Counted from the stretch's first letter, positions 36,971-48,260 are shown. The stretch: DNA of 64,000 nt from Variovorax jilinensis (GCF_030316885.1 NZ_JASZYQ010000001.1:1407041-1471040), one strand, 5' to 3'. Notes: generated from the letters alone by a model not told the origin. A program made the numbers and translations.

Positions 36971-38617
36971 ATGAAGCAAGACATCGAAGCGTTGAAGCAG
37001 GCTTTCAGGGCGGGGCGGCACACGGAAGCCATCGCCGAGTGCGAAGCCTTGTGCGTTCAGGAGCCTGCACATTTCGAGGTCAAGAGGTTGTGCGCCATGA
37101 TGCACGCGCTGGTGGGCAACTATGCCAGGTCGCTCGAATTGCTACAGCAGGTTCGCAAGCAAAGCCCGGAGGACGCGGACGTCCTGTTCAACATCGGGAC
37201 GTGCCAGAGAGAGCTCAGGGATTTCAAGGGCGCAGCAGACTCATTCAAGACCTATACCGAAAAGTTTTCGGGCCACGCGGATGGTTGGGCAAGCTTGGCC
37301 GAGAGCAAGTTTCACTTGAACGAGTTCAAGGAAGGCGTCGCGCTGGCCGACCGGGCCATCAAGCTCGACTCTCGTTCGGTGCCTGCGTGGACAGTCCGGG
37401 GAAACTGCCAGAAATCGATGCGGCTCTTCAACGATGCTTTGGCCAGCTTCACCCAGGCCATCCAACTTGCGCCGGACGTCGCCGAGCTAAGGATTCACCG
37501 GGGTGACACGTGCGACATCGTTGGCGACCTGAAACAGGCTGCCGCGGACTATACGGCGGCCCTGGCCCTCACTCCGAACGACAGCCAGACCTTGGAAAAA
37601 GCCACCCATTGCCTGCTGCAACTGGGCAGGGGCAAAGAGGGAATCCGGCTCTGCCGCGAGATTCTGAAACTCCATCCGGACAACCTCACGGCCAAGCTTG
37701 GCGCGGAATGGTTGTTGAGCAAGCTCGTTCCGGTTTGGCATTTGTCGATGATGAACGAGGAAGATCGCAATCGTCCTTATTACGAAGGGCTGAAATCGGT
37801 CGTCACACCGGACAAGGTCGTCTTCGAGATCGGAACGGGATCAGGGCTTCTTGCGATGATGGCCGCGAAGCTCGGGGCGCAGAAGGTCTTCACATGCGAG
37901 GCAGTCAGTGTGGTTGCCGACACTGCTTCGAAGATCATCGAGCGCAACAACTTCCAGGACCGAATCAAGGTCCTGGCAAAGCCCTCGTATGCGGTGCAGC
38001 TCCAGAAGGACCTGCCCGAGAGGGCAGACATACTGGTCCACGAAATTTTTTCCAGCGAGCTGTTGGGGGAGCATGTCCTTCCAGCGATCGAGGATGCCAA
38101 GGCCCGCTTGCTCAAGCCGGGTGGGGAGATCCTGCCGTCCTCGGCAAGCATCATGATTGCGCTGGTCGGTGGAGATGAACTTGGAAAAGAGCTTCACGTC
38201 GGAGAGGCCTTCGGATTCGACCTGCGCCTGTTCAATGCCATCCATCCGAAGAAGCGCCCGATTCATCGCGAAGACCTGCCTCGCGTTCTGCTGACCGACG
38301 ATACGGAGGCCTTCCGCTTCGATTTCTGCAAGGCGTCGACATTTCCCGCCGAAAAGAAGCGGCTCGAGTTGACTGCGGTTCAGAGCGGGCTGTGCTACGG
38401 GGTGATTCAGTGGATTCGCTTCGAGCTCGGCGCCGGTATCGTCTTCGAGAACCACCCTGCGAAGCGCCGACCTGTCGCGAACTGGCAGCACACGATCTAC
38501 TGCTTCGACGAGCCGCTTCACCTGGAAGAAGGCTCAGTCGTCACGGTCAATGCCATGCACGATCGGTCGAGGCCATGGTTCGACCTTGCGATTGATGGAC
38601 AAGGGGCAAAGCCCTAG
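36971..38617 (+). CDS. TPR-repeat protein fused to PRMT-like methyltransferase
   Basis: Predicted SAM-dependent methyltransferase of 548 residues. About six TPR-like helix pairs fill residues 1-265. The catalytic part has motif I VFEIGTGSGLLAMMAAKLGA (starting near residue 284), the acidic CEA ending strand 2, and HEIFSSELLGE at 357-367. In this loop Glu358 and Glu367 are nine residues apart, exactly as the double-Glu loop of protein arginine methyltransferases. NWQHTIY at 504-510 lines up with the PRMT THW loop, with Asn in place of His. TPR plus PRMT is the layout of eukaryotic PRMT9. Its codon use is less GC-rich than that of its neighbours, suggesting acquisition. Target protein unknown. 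Confidence 0.82.
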   Translation: MKQDIEALKQAFRAGRHTEAIAECEALCVQEPAHFEVKRLCAMMHALVGNYARSLELLQQVRKQSPEDADVLFNIGTCQRELRDFKGAADSFKTYTEKFSGHADGWASLAESKFHLNEFKEGVALADRAIKLDSRSVPAWTVRGNCQKSMRLFNDALASFTQAIQLAPDVAELRIHRGDTCDIVGDLKQAAADYTAALALTPNDSQTLEKATHCLLQLGRGKEGIRLCREILKLHPDNLTAKLGAEWLLSKLVPVWHLSMMNEEDRNRPYYEGLKSVVTPDKVVFEIGTGSGLLAMMAAKLGAQKVFTCEAVSVVADTASKIIERNNFQDRIKVLAKPSYAVQLQKDLPERADILVHEIFSSELLGEHVLPAIEDAKARLLKPGGEILPSSASIMIALVGGDELGKELHVGEAFGFDLRLFNAIHPKKRPIHREDLPRVLLTDDTEAFRFDFCKASTFPAEKKRLELTAVQSGLCYGVIQWIRFELGAGIVFENHPAKRRPVANWQHTIYCFDEPLHLEEGSVVTVNAMHDRSRPWFDLAIDGQGAKP

Positions 38618-38684
38618 AAGCTGATCGTCATCGGATCCCAGCAGGGAGTGATGAAAGAGCCTCGGGCGGACCGGCGCCGCGCCT

Positions 38685-39221
38685 TCAGCGCAACGCCCCG
38701 GCCGCGCGTGCAATGGCGTCGTTCACGGTCGACTGCGCATTGAGGTTGCGCACCGTGCCGAGTGCATTGCTGCTGGCGTTGATCACGGTCTCATTGACGA
38801 TGTGCTGGTTGTCGAGCGTGTTCTGGATCACGGTGCCGTGGCTGCCGGCCTGCTGGGCCTCGAACAGGTTGCCGGGCCCATTCTGCACGAGGTTGAGGCC
38901 GGCCATCTGCCGGCTCAGCTGCGCCGCCTGCGCGGCGGTCAACTGGTTGAGCTGGCCGAGGTTCAGCGTGGTCTGCGTCATGAGGTTGCCGTTGATCCAG
39001 GTCGCGCGCGAGATCCCGAAGGTGACCAGAAGTCCGCCGCCCGGATCGAAGCCGCCGCGCAACCGGTCGAGCGTGTGGTCGCCGACGGCCAGCCAGGTCT
39101 CGGCGTGTCGCTCGATCGGCGCCGGCCCGTCCGCAGCCGCCGGTGCAGCAGCCAGCGTCGCAAGCGCTGCCAGGCAGATGCCGGGCAGCGCGCGCGACAG
39201 GTGGGCGTGCCACGGCGCCAT
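38685..39221 (-). CDS. Secreted protein with double-Gly leader and QN motif (fibre-system subunit)
   Basis: 178-residue exported protein, last gene of the operon. A signal peptide covers about 1-30 (LAALATLAAAPAAA). A second leader then ends in VGDHTLDRLRGG with Gly56-Gly57. Val46 (-12), Leu51 (-7), Leu54 (-4) and GG (-2/-1) fit the pattern cut by C39 peptidases. The mature part is Gln/Asn-rich: NLGQLNQLTAAQAAQLSRQM, then VIQNTLDNQHIVNETVINAS, and a C-terminal helix. Its ATG overlaps the stop of the C39 peptidase gene by one base. No named family recognised; role as secreted subunit or assembly factor is inferred. Confidence 0.75.
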   Translation of the reverse strand: MAPWHAHLSRALPGICLAALATLAAAPAAADGPAPIERHAETWLAVGDHTLDRLRGGFDPGGGLLVTFGISRATWINGNLMTQTTLNLGQLNQLTAAQAAQLSRQMAGLNLVQNGPGNLFEAQQAGSHGTVIQNTLDNQHIVNETVINASSNALGTVRNLNAQSTVNDAIARAAGALR

Positions 39222-39901
39222 CAGAAATCCCCCGGCCCGAACTTGGGCAGCGTGATGTCGGTCAGGCTCTCGCGCGCGATGCCCGCGGAGAAGGGCGCAC
39301 GGGGCGCCGCGCGCCAGTCGGCCGCGACGTTGAAGCGCGCCGCATCCATCCGGTTGTGGATCACGAAGAGCAGATGGTTCTGCCAGCTCTTCTCGAAGGC
39401 CTCGCGCGACATCGCGCGCGTGCCCTGGGCCGGATCGCCGATCAGCACGCGGCCGTCCTGCAGGCCCTTGACGACCACGAAGTGGTGATAGCCGTCGGCA
39501 TTGATCAGCACGATGGCCGGAACCCGCGCCTCGTTGAGCTTGTCCAGCGGCTGCTCGAAACCGTCGGCCTCGAAGCCGTGCGCGGCCAGGAAGCGCTTCA
39601 TGTCGAGCAGCGAGAAGCCCTCGGTCTGGATCTTCTTCTGGTCGCCATTGGCGTACATCTGCTCGAACACGCGCTGCTCGCTCACCGGATAGCCGTAGTG
39701 GTGGGTCAGCAGCGTCGCGATCGCGGCCGAGCCGCAGCTGAAGTCGTATTTCTGGATCGTCGTGCGGCCGGTGCGCGCCATCTTCAGCGAGGTCATGGGC
39801 AGCACCACGTCGCCCATCGCGATCGAAGGCATGTAGGCGCCCTGAGCGCAGGCCGTGCCCGCCGCCGCAAGCAGGGCGAGCGACATCAGCATGCGGTGCA
39901 T
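39221..39901 (-). CDS. Periplasmic C39 family cysteine peptidase (FapD-like)
   Basis: Stand-alone bacteriocin-processing-type peptidase of 226 residues with a signal peptide (about 1-19), hence periplasmic and not fused to an ABC transporter. The oxyanion Gln50 and catalytic Cys56 lie in TIQKYDFSCGSAAIATLL; His140 in GYHHFVVVKGL and Asp156 in IGDPAQGT complete the triad. This single-domain, exported form is what FapD is in Pseudomonas Fap operons. It sits between two genes whose products carry Gly-Gly leaders, which are its likely substrates. Start ATG 39901; ATG 39892 is also in frame. Confidence 0.87.
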   Translation of the reverse strand: MHRMLMSLALLAAAGTACAQGAYMPSIAMGDVVLPMTSLKMARTGRTTIQKYDFSCGSAAIATLLTHHYGYPVSEQRVFEQMYANGDQKKIQTEGFSLLDMKRFLAAHGFEADGFEQPLDKLNEARVPAIVLINADGYHHFVVVKGLQDGRVLIGDPAQGTRAMSREAFEKSWQNHLLFVIHNRMDAARFNVAADWRAAPRAPFSAGIARESLTDITLPKFGPGDF

Positions 39902-39913
39902 GGCGATCGGCCC

Positions 39914-40276
39914 TCAGTTCATCTGCAGGTGCAGGATGGTCGCGTTCTGGATCAGCACGTTGGCACCGCTGTTCTGGATAACGATCGGCAGGCCGTTCAT
40001 GTTCGCGAAGGAGCCGGCGCTGATGCTGTTGTCGCCGGTGCTCACGTTGCGCGCCGAATTGTTGGCCGTCGTGCCGCGCAGCATCATGTCGTTGTGGACG
40101 TCGGTACCGCCGCGCGAGCGCGCGAGCGTGTCGGCGTCGACTGCCTGCGCCGTGAAGGCGACCGCCGGCATCGGTGCCGCGGCTGGCGTCGCGTGGACGG
40201 CCTGGGCCGCCGCCGTCATCGGCAGCAGCGGCGCCAGCGCCAGGCCTGCGAGCCCGAGGAGGGTGGTGATCTTCAT
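39914..40276 (-). CDS. Small secreted protein with double-Gly leader and QNSG motif
   Basis: 120-residue exported protein. Signal peptide about 1-26, then a propeptide ending in VDADTLARSRGG with Gly56-Gly57. Val46 and Leu51 stand at -12 and -7, the same residue numbers as in the 178-residue partner gene. After cleavage a 63-residue peptide would remain, with the central GDNSISAGSFANMNGLP and C-terminal IQNSGANVLIQNATILHLQM. Start ATG 40276 follows GGGAG. Followed by the C39 peptidase gene after 12 bases. Candidate fibre subunit or nucleator; no named family recognised. Confidence 0.78.
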   Translation of the reverse strand: MKITTLLGLAGLALAPLLPMTAAAQAVHATPAAAPMPAVAFTAQAVDADTLARSRGGTDVHNDMMLRGTTANNSARNVSTGDNSISAGSFANMNGLPIVIQNSGANVLIQNATILHLQMN

Positions 40277-40306
40277 GGCGTCTCCCTTTCAGCCTCTATG
40301 AGGTCG

Positions 40307-40367
40307 CGAGACCTTCGCCGCCGCACGGCCCGCACATGGCGGACGCTGCGGCGGCGAATCGGTCTCG
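40307..40367 (-). other. Large stem-loop between glycine-rich gene and next cistron
   Basis: A 19-base arm at 40307-40325 (CGAGACCTTCGCCGCCGCA) pairs with 40347-40367 with only a two-base bulge, around a 21-base loop. It lies in the 99-bp gap after the first, probably most abundant, cistron of the operon. No T-run follows, so it more likely protects the upstream mRNA from 3' decay or limits read-through than ends transcription completely. Confidence 0.6.
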
Positions 40368-40375
40368 CCCTGCGA

Positions 40376-41626
<1,251 letters not shown>

Positions 41627-42227
41627 GGACCCTCCGGAAAGTTGAACGAACAAGGGGAATTGATATGCGTTGCCGCAAATCAGGGGTCGATGTGCAACTT
41701 CGATGCCAGCAAATTACGGCTTGTTTCGCGGCTGCACGCGCTCACTGGAGAAACCACGTTCGAGGCCCTCGTGCGTGGCGGGAAATCGATGAAGGGGCAT
41801 GGCGACGGAGCGCTTTTCGGCATGCGTTGTGTCACAGGCCTTGGACGGCCGTTCGTCGTAGTCGCGCCTGTGCCCGCAGTGGCGTGCGATCCGCCACGAT
41901 GCCTCGCGTCACCTCCTTGCGCGTGGCCACTGTCACGTGGCAGTGACAGCATCTGTCGCGATGTGCGAGTCGATCGCCGTCTCGGCGCGCAAGTCGGTCG
42001 CGAGCCGCCTCGGCCGCGCTGCCCGTCGGGTGCGGCCATCCATGCAATCGCGACCTGCATCGCGGGTGTGACACTGCAGGCTCGGACGCATAAGTGCTTA
42101 CCTTTGTTTGCAACTTGCACCTTGTCACTTTTTGTTTAAAACGATTAGTCTGCGCCGCACAGGCCTTCGAAGAAGGGTCGTGCAGAAGCCGCAAAGCAGA
42201 AGCAAGAAGCTGACAGAGGGGATGTCA
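41627..42227. other. 601-bp divergent regulatory region of the fibre-system genes
   Basis: No convincing gene; a 165-codon plus-strand frame here is Cys/Arg/Pro-rich without a ribosome site. The region holds the sigma54 promoter of the glycine-rich gene (41693-41709) and five copies of TGTCAC/GTGACA at 41830, 41931, 41943, 42068 and 42123. Two of them form the inverted repeat CTGTCAC-N6-GTGACAG at 41930-41949. These are candidate enhancer sites for the sigma54 activator encoded nearby. The promoter of the divergent barrel gene was not found with confidence. Confidence 0.55.
41693..41709 (-). promoter_or_regulatory. Sigma54 (-24/-12) promoter of the glycine-rich protein operon
   Basis: Read on the minus strand, CTGGCATCGAAGTTGCA matches YTGGCACGRNNNTTGCW except for two bases after TGGCA. 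The GG and GC pairs are ten bases apart. The start site should fall near 41681, about 55 bases upstream of ATG 41626. A sigma54 activator gene lies about 2 kb away in the same cluster. Confidence 0.75.
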
Positions 42228-43583
42228 ATGGAGACTCACGGTCCGCACCGGGCGCTGGCGTTGCTGGCCTGTTCGTCGCTCCTGTGCTCGGGTGCGATGG
42301 CACAGAACACTTCATCGCCGGCCGCGCGCAACGCAGCGAGCGCGAGCAAGCGCATCGAGGCACTGCAGCAGCAGCTGCAGGAGCAGGGCCGGCAGATCGA
42401 TGCATTGCAGAAGCAGGCCGGCGAGCAGGATGCGCGCTTTCGCGAACTGCAGGAGCGCCTCGCCACGCAGGAGGCGCGTGGCGCACCGCCGCCTGCCGGA
42501 CCTGCGCAGGCTGGTGATCGCAGGACGCAGGTCGCGGCTCCCGGCGGAGGTGGTGGCAGTGGCGGAGGCGGTGATGCCGATGCACCGCGCCAGGTCCAGG
42601 TCGGCGTCGCGCCGGTCGAGGAGTCTCAACCGCCCCAGGTCGCGCAGCTGTTCGACGAACCAGGCGTCCTCACGCCCAAGGGCAAGTTCGTGTTCGAGCC
42701 GTCGATGTACTACGGCTACTCGTCGAGCAACCGCGTCGCCCTGGTCGGCTACACCGTCATTCCCGCGCTGCTGATCGGACTGGTGGATGTCCGCGAGTTC
42801 AAGCGCAACACCTTCATCGGCACCTTGACCGGCCGCTGGGGCGTGACCAGCAGGTTCGAGCTCGAGGCCAAGCTGCCGTACGTGTCGCGTTCGGATTCGA
42901 CCATCAGCCGCGAGATCTTCACGGGCTCCGCGCTCGACAACGTCTTCAATACCAGCGGCAAGGGCATCGGCGATGCCGAGTTCGCGGCGCGCTACCAGCT
43001 GACCGACGGCAAGGGCGACGTCCCCTACGTGATCGGCGGCCTGCGCTTCAAGAGCCGCACCGGCAAGGACCCGTTCGAGGTCGTCACCGACTGCGTGACC
43101 CGCTGCGTCGGCAACGCCACGGGCACTGGCCTGCCGATGGACCTGCCGACCGGCTCGGGCTTCTATTCGCTGCAGCCCGGCATCACCTGGCTGGTGCCGT
43201 CGGACCCGGCAGTGTTCTTCGGCGGCCTCAACTACACCTACAACTTCTCGCGCAGCGGCATCAGCCGCGTCGTCCTCAACGGCGAGAGCGAATTCATCGG
43301 CGACGTGAAGCCCGGCAACGTCTGGGGCTTGAACTTCGGCATGGGCCTGTCGATCAACGAACGCTCCTCGTTCAGCCTTGGCATGGAGCTGTATTCGATT
43401 GGCCCCACCCAGCAGAACGGCCAGACCGTGGCCGGCTCGGTGCGCACGCAGCTGGCTTCCCTGCTGCTCGGCTATTCGTACCGCTACGGTCCGAAGACCA
43501 CGCTCAACGTGACGGTCGGTGCCGGCCTCACGCGCGATACGCCCGACCTGCAGCTCACGGTGCGGCTGCCGATGTCGTTCTAG
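42228..43583 (+). CDS. Outer-membrane beta-barrel protein with N-terminal coiled coil (FapF-like)
   Basis: Exported outer-membrane protein of 451 residues. A signal peptide (about 1-27, LCSGAMAQN) is followed by a heptad-rich coiled coil (about 35-80, [20 protein letters not shown]), a flexible linker with GGGGSGGGG (about 108-117), a conserved-looking plug segment [20 protein letters not shown], and a beta-barrel ending in the strand [11 protein letters not shown] with terminal Phe. This is the layout of FapF, the trimeric amyloid exporter of Pseudomonas. Start ATG 42228 has GAGGGG six bases upstream; ATG 42222 is in frame. Followed after 16 bases by the sigma54 activator gene. Confidence 0.8.
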   Translation: METHGPHRALALLACSSLLCSGAMAQNTSSPAARNAASASKRIEALQQQLQEQGRQIDALQKQAGEQDARFRELQERLATQEARGAPPPAGPAQAGDRRTQVAAPGGGGGSGGGGDADAPRQVQVGVAPVEESQPPQVAQLFDEPGVLTPKGKFVFEPSMYYGYSSSNRVALVGYTVIPALLIGLVDVREFKRNTFIGTLTGRWGVTSRFELEAKLPYVSRSDSTISREIFTGSALDNVFNTSGKGIGDAEFAARYQLTDGKGDVPYVIGGLRFKSRTGKDPFEVVTDCVTRCVGNATGTGLPMDLPTGSGFYSLQPGITWLVPSDPAVFFGGLNYTYNFSRSGISRVVLNGESEFIGDVKPGNVWGLNFGMGLSINERSSFSLGMELYSIGPTQQNGQTVAGSVRTQLASLLLGYSYRYGPKTTLNVTVGAGLTRDTPDLQLTVRLPMSF

Positions 43584-43599
43584 CGTTGCGGGTGCGCCC

Positions 43600-45114
<1,515 letters not shown>

Positions 45115-45135
45115 CGCGCCGTTCGTCCGCTTCGT

Positions 45136-46416
45136 TCAGAGCGAGGCCGCCACGGCGACCGCGCTGCGCACCGCGCCCTCGAGCGTGGCCGGATAGGGCC
45201 CCTCGACATGGTCGCCGCAGGCCCAGAGGCCGTCCGCCACCCATTGCCGCGGTCGCCGCAGGCCGGGCGTGCAGGCGAAGGTGGCGCGCCGTTCGACAAC
45301 GGTCGTCACTGGCCGCAGCCCGCCAAGGTCCAGTTGTGCGTGTGCCTGCGCGAGCACCTGCTGCTGCAGCGTCTCGCGCTCGCCCTGGCTGGCGCTGACC
45401 ACGAAGGCCAGCAGTCCGTGCGGCCCGCCGAGCTGGCCGCGATCGAAGACGAACTGGGCCGGCGCGTTGGCCGTGCTGCGCAGCGCGAGCAGCGGCCGCG
45501 CGAGCCTTGCGTTGCCGTGCAGGTAGATGGTCGCGATGGCTTCGTGCTGCAGCGCATCCGCCGTCGCGGCCCATGCGGGCGCCAGCCCTACCGCCAGGCG
45601 CGCCGCCTCGCCGGGCGGGCAGGCCAGAACCACGCGGTCGAAGTGCTGGCCGTCGACCTGCCAGCCTGCGCCGTCGCGCGTCATCGTCTGCACCCGACGG
45701 CCCGTCTCGCACCGGGCGCCCTGGCGCAGCAGCCATTGCGCTGCCGTGTCGGGAAAGAGCGCGCCGAGGTCGACACGCGGCAGCAGCAGCTGCGAGCCGC
45801 CGGGCACCTTGAACAAGGCATCCTCGAGCACCCGCAGGAACACCTGGCCGCTCGCGCGCGCGGGTGGCGTGTTGAGCGCCGACAGGCACAGCGGCTCGGT
45901 CAGTTCGGCATGCACGCGCGGCGTGAGCCCGGCGCAGAGCCCGGCCACGGTCTGGTCGGCCGCGCAGGCAAAGCGCTCGGCCTGCCAGCGCCCCGAGGTG
46001 CGCAGCAGCGAGAGCTTGTCCTGCCACGACCAGCCGCGCGCGCCGAGCACACCCGCGAGCACGTCGAGCGGCACCAGGCGGCGGCTGGCGCGGTCGAGCC
46101 ACTCGGGCAGGGCCGGCAGCGACAGGCCGCCGCCATCGGGAAAGCGCAGCGCGAGCGGAATGCGCTGCAGCGCGGCACCGGGGTCGACGCCGACCTCGGC
46201 CATCAGCCGCAGCGTCTCGGCATAGGCACCGATCAGGATGTGCTGGCCGTTGTCGAGCAGCGTGCTGCTGCCGTCGGGCAGGGTGGCGGGCAGGGCGCGC
46301 GCCCGTCCACCCCACAGGCGCGCGCTCTCGAGCACCGTGACCGCGTGCCCGGCGCGCGTCGCCTCGACCGCGCAGGCCATGCCGGCCCAGCCGCCGCCAA
46401 CGACCGCGACCTTCAC
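45136..46416 (-). CDS. hpnE: Hydroxysqualene dehydroxylase
   Basis: FAD-dependent enzyme of 426 residues that reduces hydroxysqualene to squalene, the last step of the HpnCDE route. The Rossmann motif VVGGGWAGMACAVEATRAGH opens the protein; LLDNGQHILIGAY and the amine-oxidase-like C-terminal GLWACGDHVEGPYPATLEGA are typical. Start is GTG 46416. Third gene of hpnCDE, 37 bases after hpnD, and convergent with the sigma54 activator gene (21 bases between stops). Confidence 0.92.
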   Translation of the reverse strand: MKVAVVGGGWAGMACAVEATRAGHAVTVLESARLWGGRARALPATLPDGSSTLLDNGQHILIGAYAETLRLMAEVGVDPGAALQRIPLALRFPDGGGLSLPALPEWLDRASRRLVPLDVLAGVLGARGWSWQDKLSLLRTSGRWQAERFACAADQTVAGLCAGLTPRVHAELTEPLCLSALNTPPARASGQVFLRVLEDALFKVPGGSQLLLPRVDLGALFPDTAAQWLLRQGARCETGRRVQTMTRDGAGWQVDGQHFDRVVLACPPGEAARLAVGLAPAWAATADALQHEAIATIYLHGNARLARPLLALRSTANAPAQFVFDRGQLGGPHGLLAFVVSASQGERETLQQQVLAQAHAQLDLGGLRPVTTVVERRATFACTPGLRRPRQWVADGLWACGDHVEGPYPATLEGAVRSAVAVAASL

Positions 46417-46453
46417 TGCAGGCCTGTCCGAGGCGGGTGCGCCGGGGCGCGCG

Positions 46454-47293
46454 TCACAGCTTCCCCAGGGCCTGGACGCGCCACGCCAGCCAGAGCTTGC
46501 GCACGGGCGTCAGGCTCACGCGCTGGTCGAGCACCTGGAAGTCGTCGCGCGCGATCTCCTCGAGCAGCGTGCGGTAGATGCTGGCCATCATGAGCCCGGG
46601 CTTCTGCGTCCGGCGGTCGGCGGCGGGCAGCAGGGCCAGCGCCTCGTCGTAGGCGGCGCGGGCGCGATCGGCCTGGAAGCGCATCAGCGCCACGAAGCGC
46701 TCGGAATGCACCCGGTTGAGGATCTCGTGCGCCTTGACGTCGAACTGCTGCAGCTCGTTGACGGGCAGGTAGATGCGCCCGCGCCGTGCGTCCTCGCCGA
46801 CGTCGCGGATGATGTTGGTGAGCTGCAGCGCCAGGCCCAGCTTGTGGGCGTAGTCCGTGGTCTGAGGCTCGCTCTGGCCGAAGATGCGCGCCGCGCCTTC
46901 GCCCACCACGCCGGCCACGAGGTGGCAGTAGCGCCGCAGCGCGGGGAAGTCGAGGTAGCGGGTCTGGTCCAGGTCCATCTGGCAGCCTTCGATCACCTGC
47001 TGCAGCAGGCGCTCCTCGATGCCGTAGGCTGCCGCGTGCGGCATCAGCGCCTGCAGCACCGGGTGGCGCGGCTGTCCGGCATAGGCCTGCGCGACCTCGG
47101 TGCGCCACCAGGCCAGCTTGGTGGCGGCGACGCCGGGGTCGCTGACCTCGTCGACGACGTCGTCGATCTCGCGGCAGAAGGCGTAGAAGGCCGTGATCGC
47201 GGCGCGCCGCGGCTTCGGCAGAAACAGGAAGGCGTAGTAAAAGCTGCTGCCCGATGCAGCGGCCTTGTCCTGGACGTACTGCTCGGGGGTCAT
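46454..47293 (-). CDS. hpnD: Presqualene diphosphate synthase
   Basis: Joins two farnesyl diphosphates to presqualene diphosphate; 279 residues. Squalene/phytoene synthase motifs are present: YYAFLFLPKPRRAAITAFYA, first Asp-rich motif REIDDVVDE, and second Asp-rich motif NIIRDVGEDARRGRIYLP. Start ATG 47293 has AGGAG nine bases upstream. It lies 13 bases after the hpnC stop. Confidence 0.92.
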   Translation of the reverse strand: MTPEQYVQDKAAASGSSFYYAFLFLPKPRRAAITAFYAFCREIDDVVDEVSDPGVAATKLAWWRTEVAQAYAGQPRHPVLQALMPHAAAYGIEERLLQQVIEGCQMDLDQTRYLDFPALRRYCHLVAGVVGEGAARIFGQSEPQTTDYAHKLGLALQLTNIIRDVGEDARRGRIYLPVNELQQFDVKAHEILNRVHSERFVALMRFQADRARAAYDEALALLPAADRRTQKPGLMMASIYRTLLEEIARDDFQVLDQRVSLTPVRKLWLAWRVQALGKL

Positions 47294-47306
47294 CGTGGGG
47301 AACTCC

Positions 47307-48206
47307 TCATGCGGCCGATTGTCTCCGCATCCGCAGGGCCCGCCAGGCCAGCAGGGGTGCATCGGCGACGCCGACGGTCGGGCGGCCCGTGAAGGTGTCG
47401 CAGCCGCGCGCCTCGATCTTGTCGAGGATGCGGTGGCCCCCCTGGACCACGAAGCGCAGCTCCCAGCCCGCGCGACCGGGCAGGCGGTGCACCAGCGGTG
47501 CGCCCTCGTTCATCAGCGCGCGAGCCCACGCCACGAGGCTCGCGACCAGCTCGATCGCCGCGCGCGGCGGCGCGGCCGGCCCGATCGGCGCAAAGCCCGC
47601 GAAGTCAGCGGGCGCCAGGCCATGGGCGAGGCAATCGGCCTGCGGCAGGTAGTAGCGCCCGCGCGGCAGGTCGACGCTCAGGTCCTGCCAGAAGTTGATC
47701 AGCTGCAGCGCGCTGCAGATGGCGTCGCTCTGCGCCAGCGAACGCGTGTCGTGCACGCCGTACAGGTGCAGCAGCAGCCGGCCGACCGGGTTGGCCGAGC
47801 GGCTGCAGTAGTCGAGCAGACCGTCCCGGTCGGCATAGCCCGTGCGGTCCCGGCTCTTGCCGATGTCCTGCATGAAGGCCGAGAGCAGGTCTGCGAGCAG
47901 CGATTCGGGCAGGCCGAAGTCCGCGATCGCATGCGCCAGCGGGCCGAACACCTCGGGCCAGCGCGAAGCGGACGGCGGCTTGCCGCCCGCCACCGCCGCA
48001 AGCTCAGCACGGTAGGCCTGCAGGGTCGCGAGCCGCTCGGCCGCGTCGGCATCGCCCTCGTCGGCGATGTCGTCCGCGGTGCGGGCGAAGGTGTAGATGG
48101 CAGCGATCGGCGGCCGCAGCCGCGGCGGGCACAGCCAGGAGGCGACCGGGAAGTTCTCGTAGTGGGTCGGTGGGGCCGCGGTTTCGGGAATTGAAGGAGA
48201 TGACAC
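47307..48206 (-). CDS. hpnC: Hydroxysqualene synthase
   Basis: Converts presqualene diphosphate to hydroxysqualene; 299 residues. HYENFPVASWLCPPRLRPPI at the N terminus is the HpnC signature, followed by Asp-rich motifs FARTADDIADEGD and INFWQDLSVDLPRGRYYLP. The start is GTG 48206 with only a weak upstream site. First gene of the operon, divergent from kup with 54 bp between. The downstream hopanoid cyclase gene is not in the window. Confidence 0.92.
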   Translation of the reverse strand: MSSPSIPETAAPPTHYENFPVASWLCPPRLRPPIAAIYTFARTADDIADEGDADAAERLATLQAYRAELAAVAGGKPPSASRWPEVFGPLAHAIADFGLPESLLADLLSAFMQDIGKSRDRTGYADRDGLLDYCSRSANPVGRLLLHLYGVHDTRSLAQSDAICSALQLINFWQDLSVDLPRGRYYLPQADCLAHGLAPADFAGFAPIGPAAPPRAAIELVASLVAWARALMNEGAPLVHRLPGRAGWELRFVVQGGHRILDKIEARGCDTFTGRPTVGVADAPLLAWRALRMRRQSAA

Positions 48207-48260
48207 GCGCAGGATTGTCCCGCACGCTACGATCCGGCTGGCCTCGGCCCTCCACACACC

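Noticed and set aside
42082..42098. GG-N10-GC pattern as a sigma54 promoter for the barrel gene
   Set aside because: Only the GG and TGC parts match; TGGCA is not present, so the match is at background level.
41642..42139. 165-codon plus-strand frame in the divergent region
   Set aside because: Unusual Cys/Arg/Pro composition, no ribosome site, and it covers the sigma54 promoter of the opposite gene.
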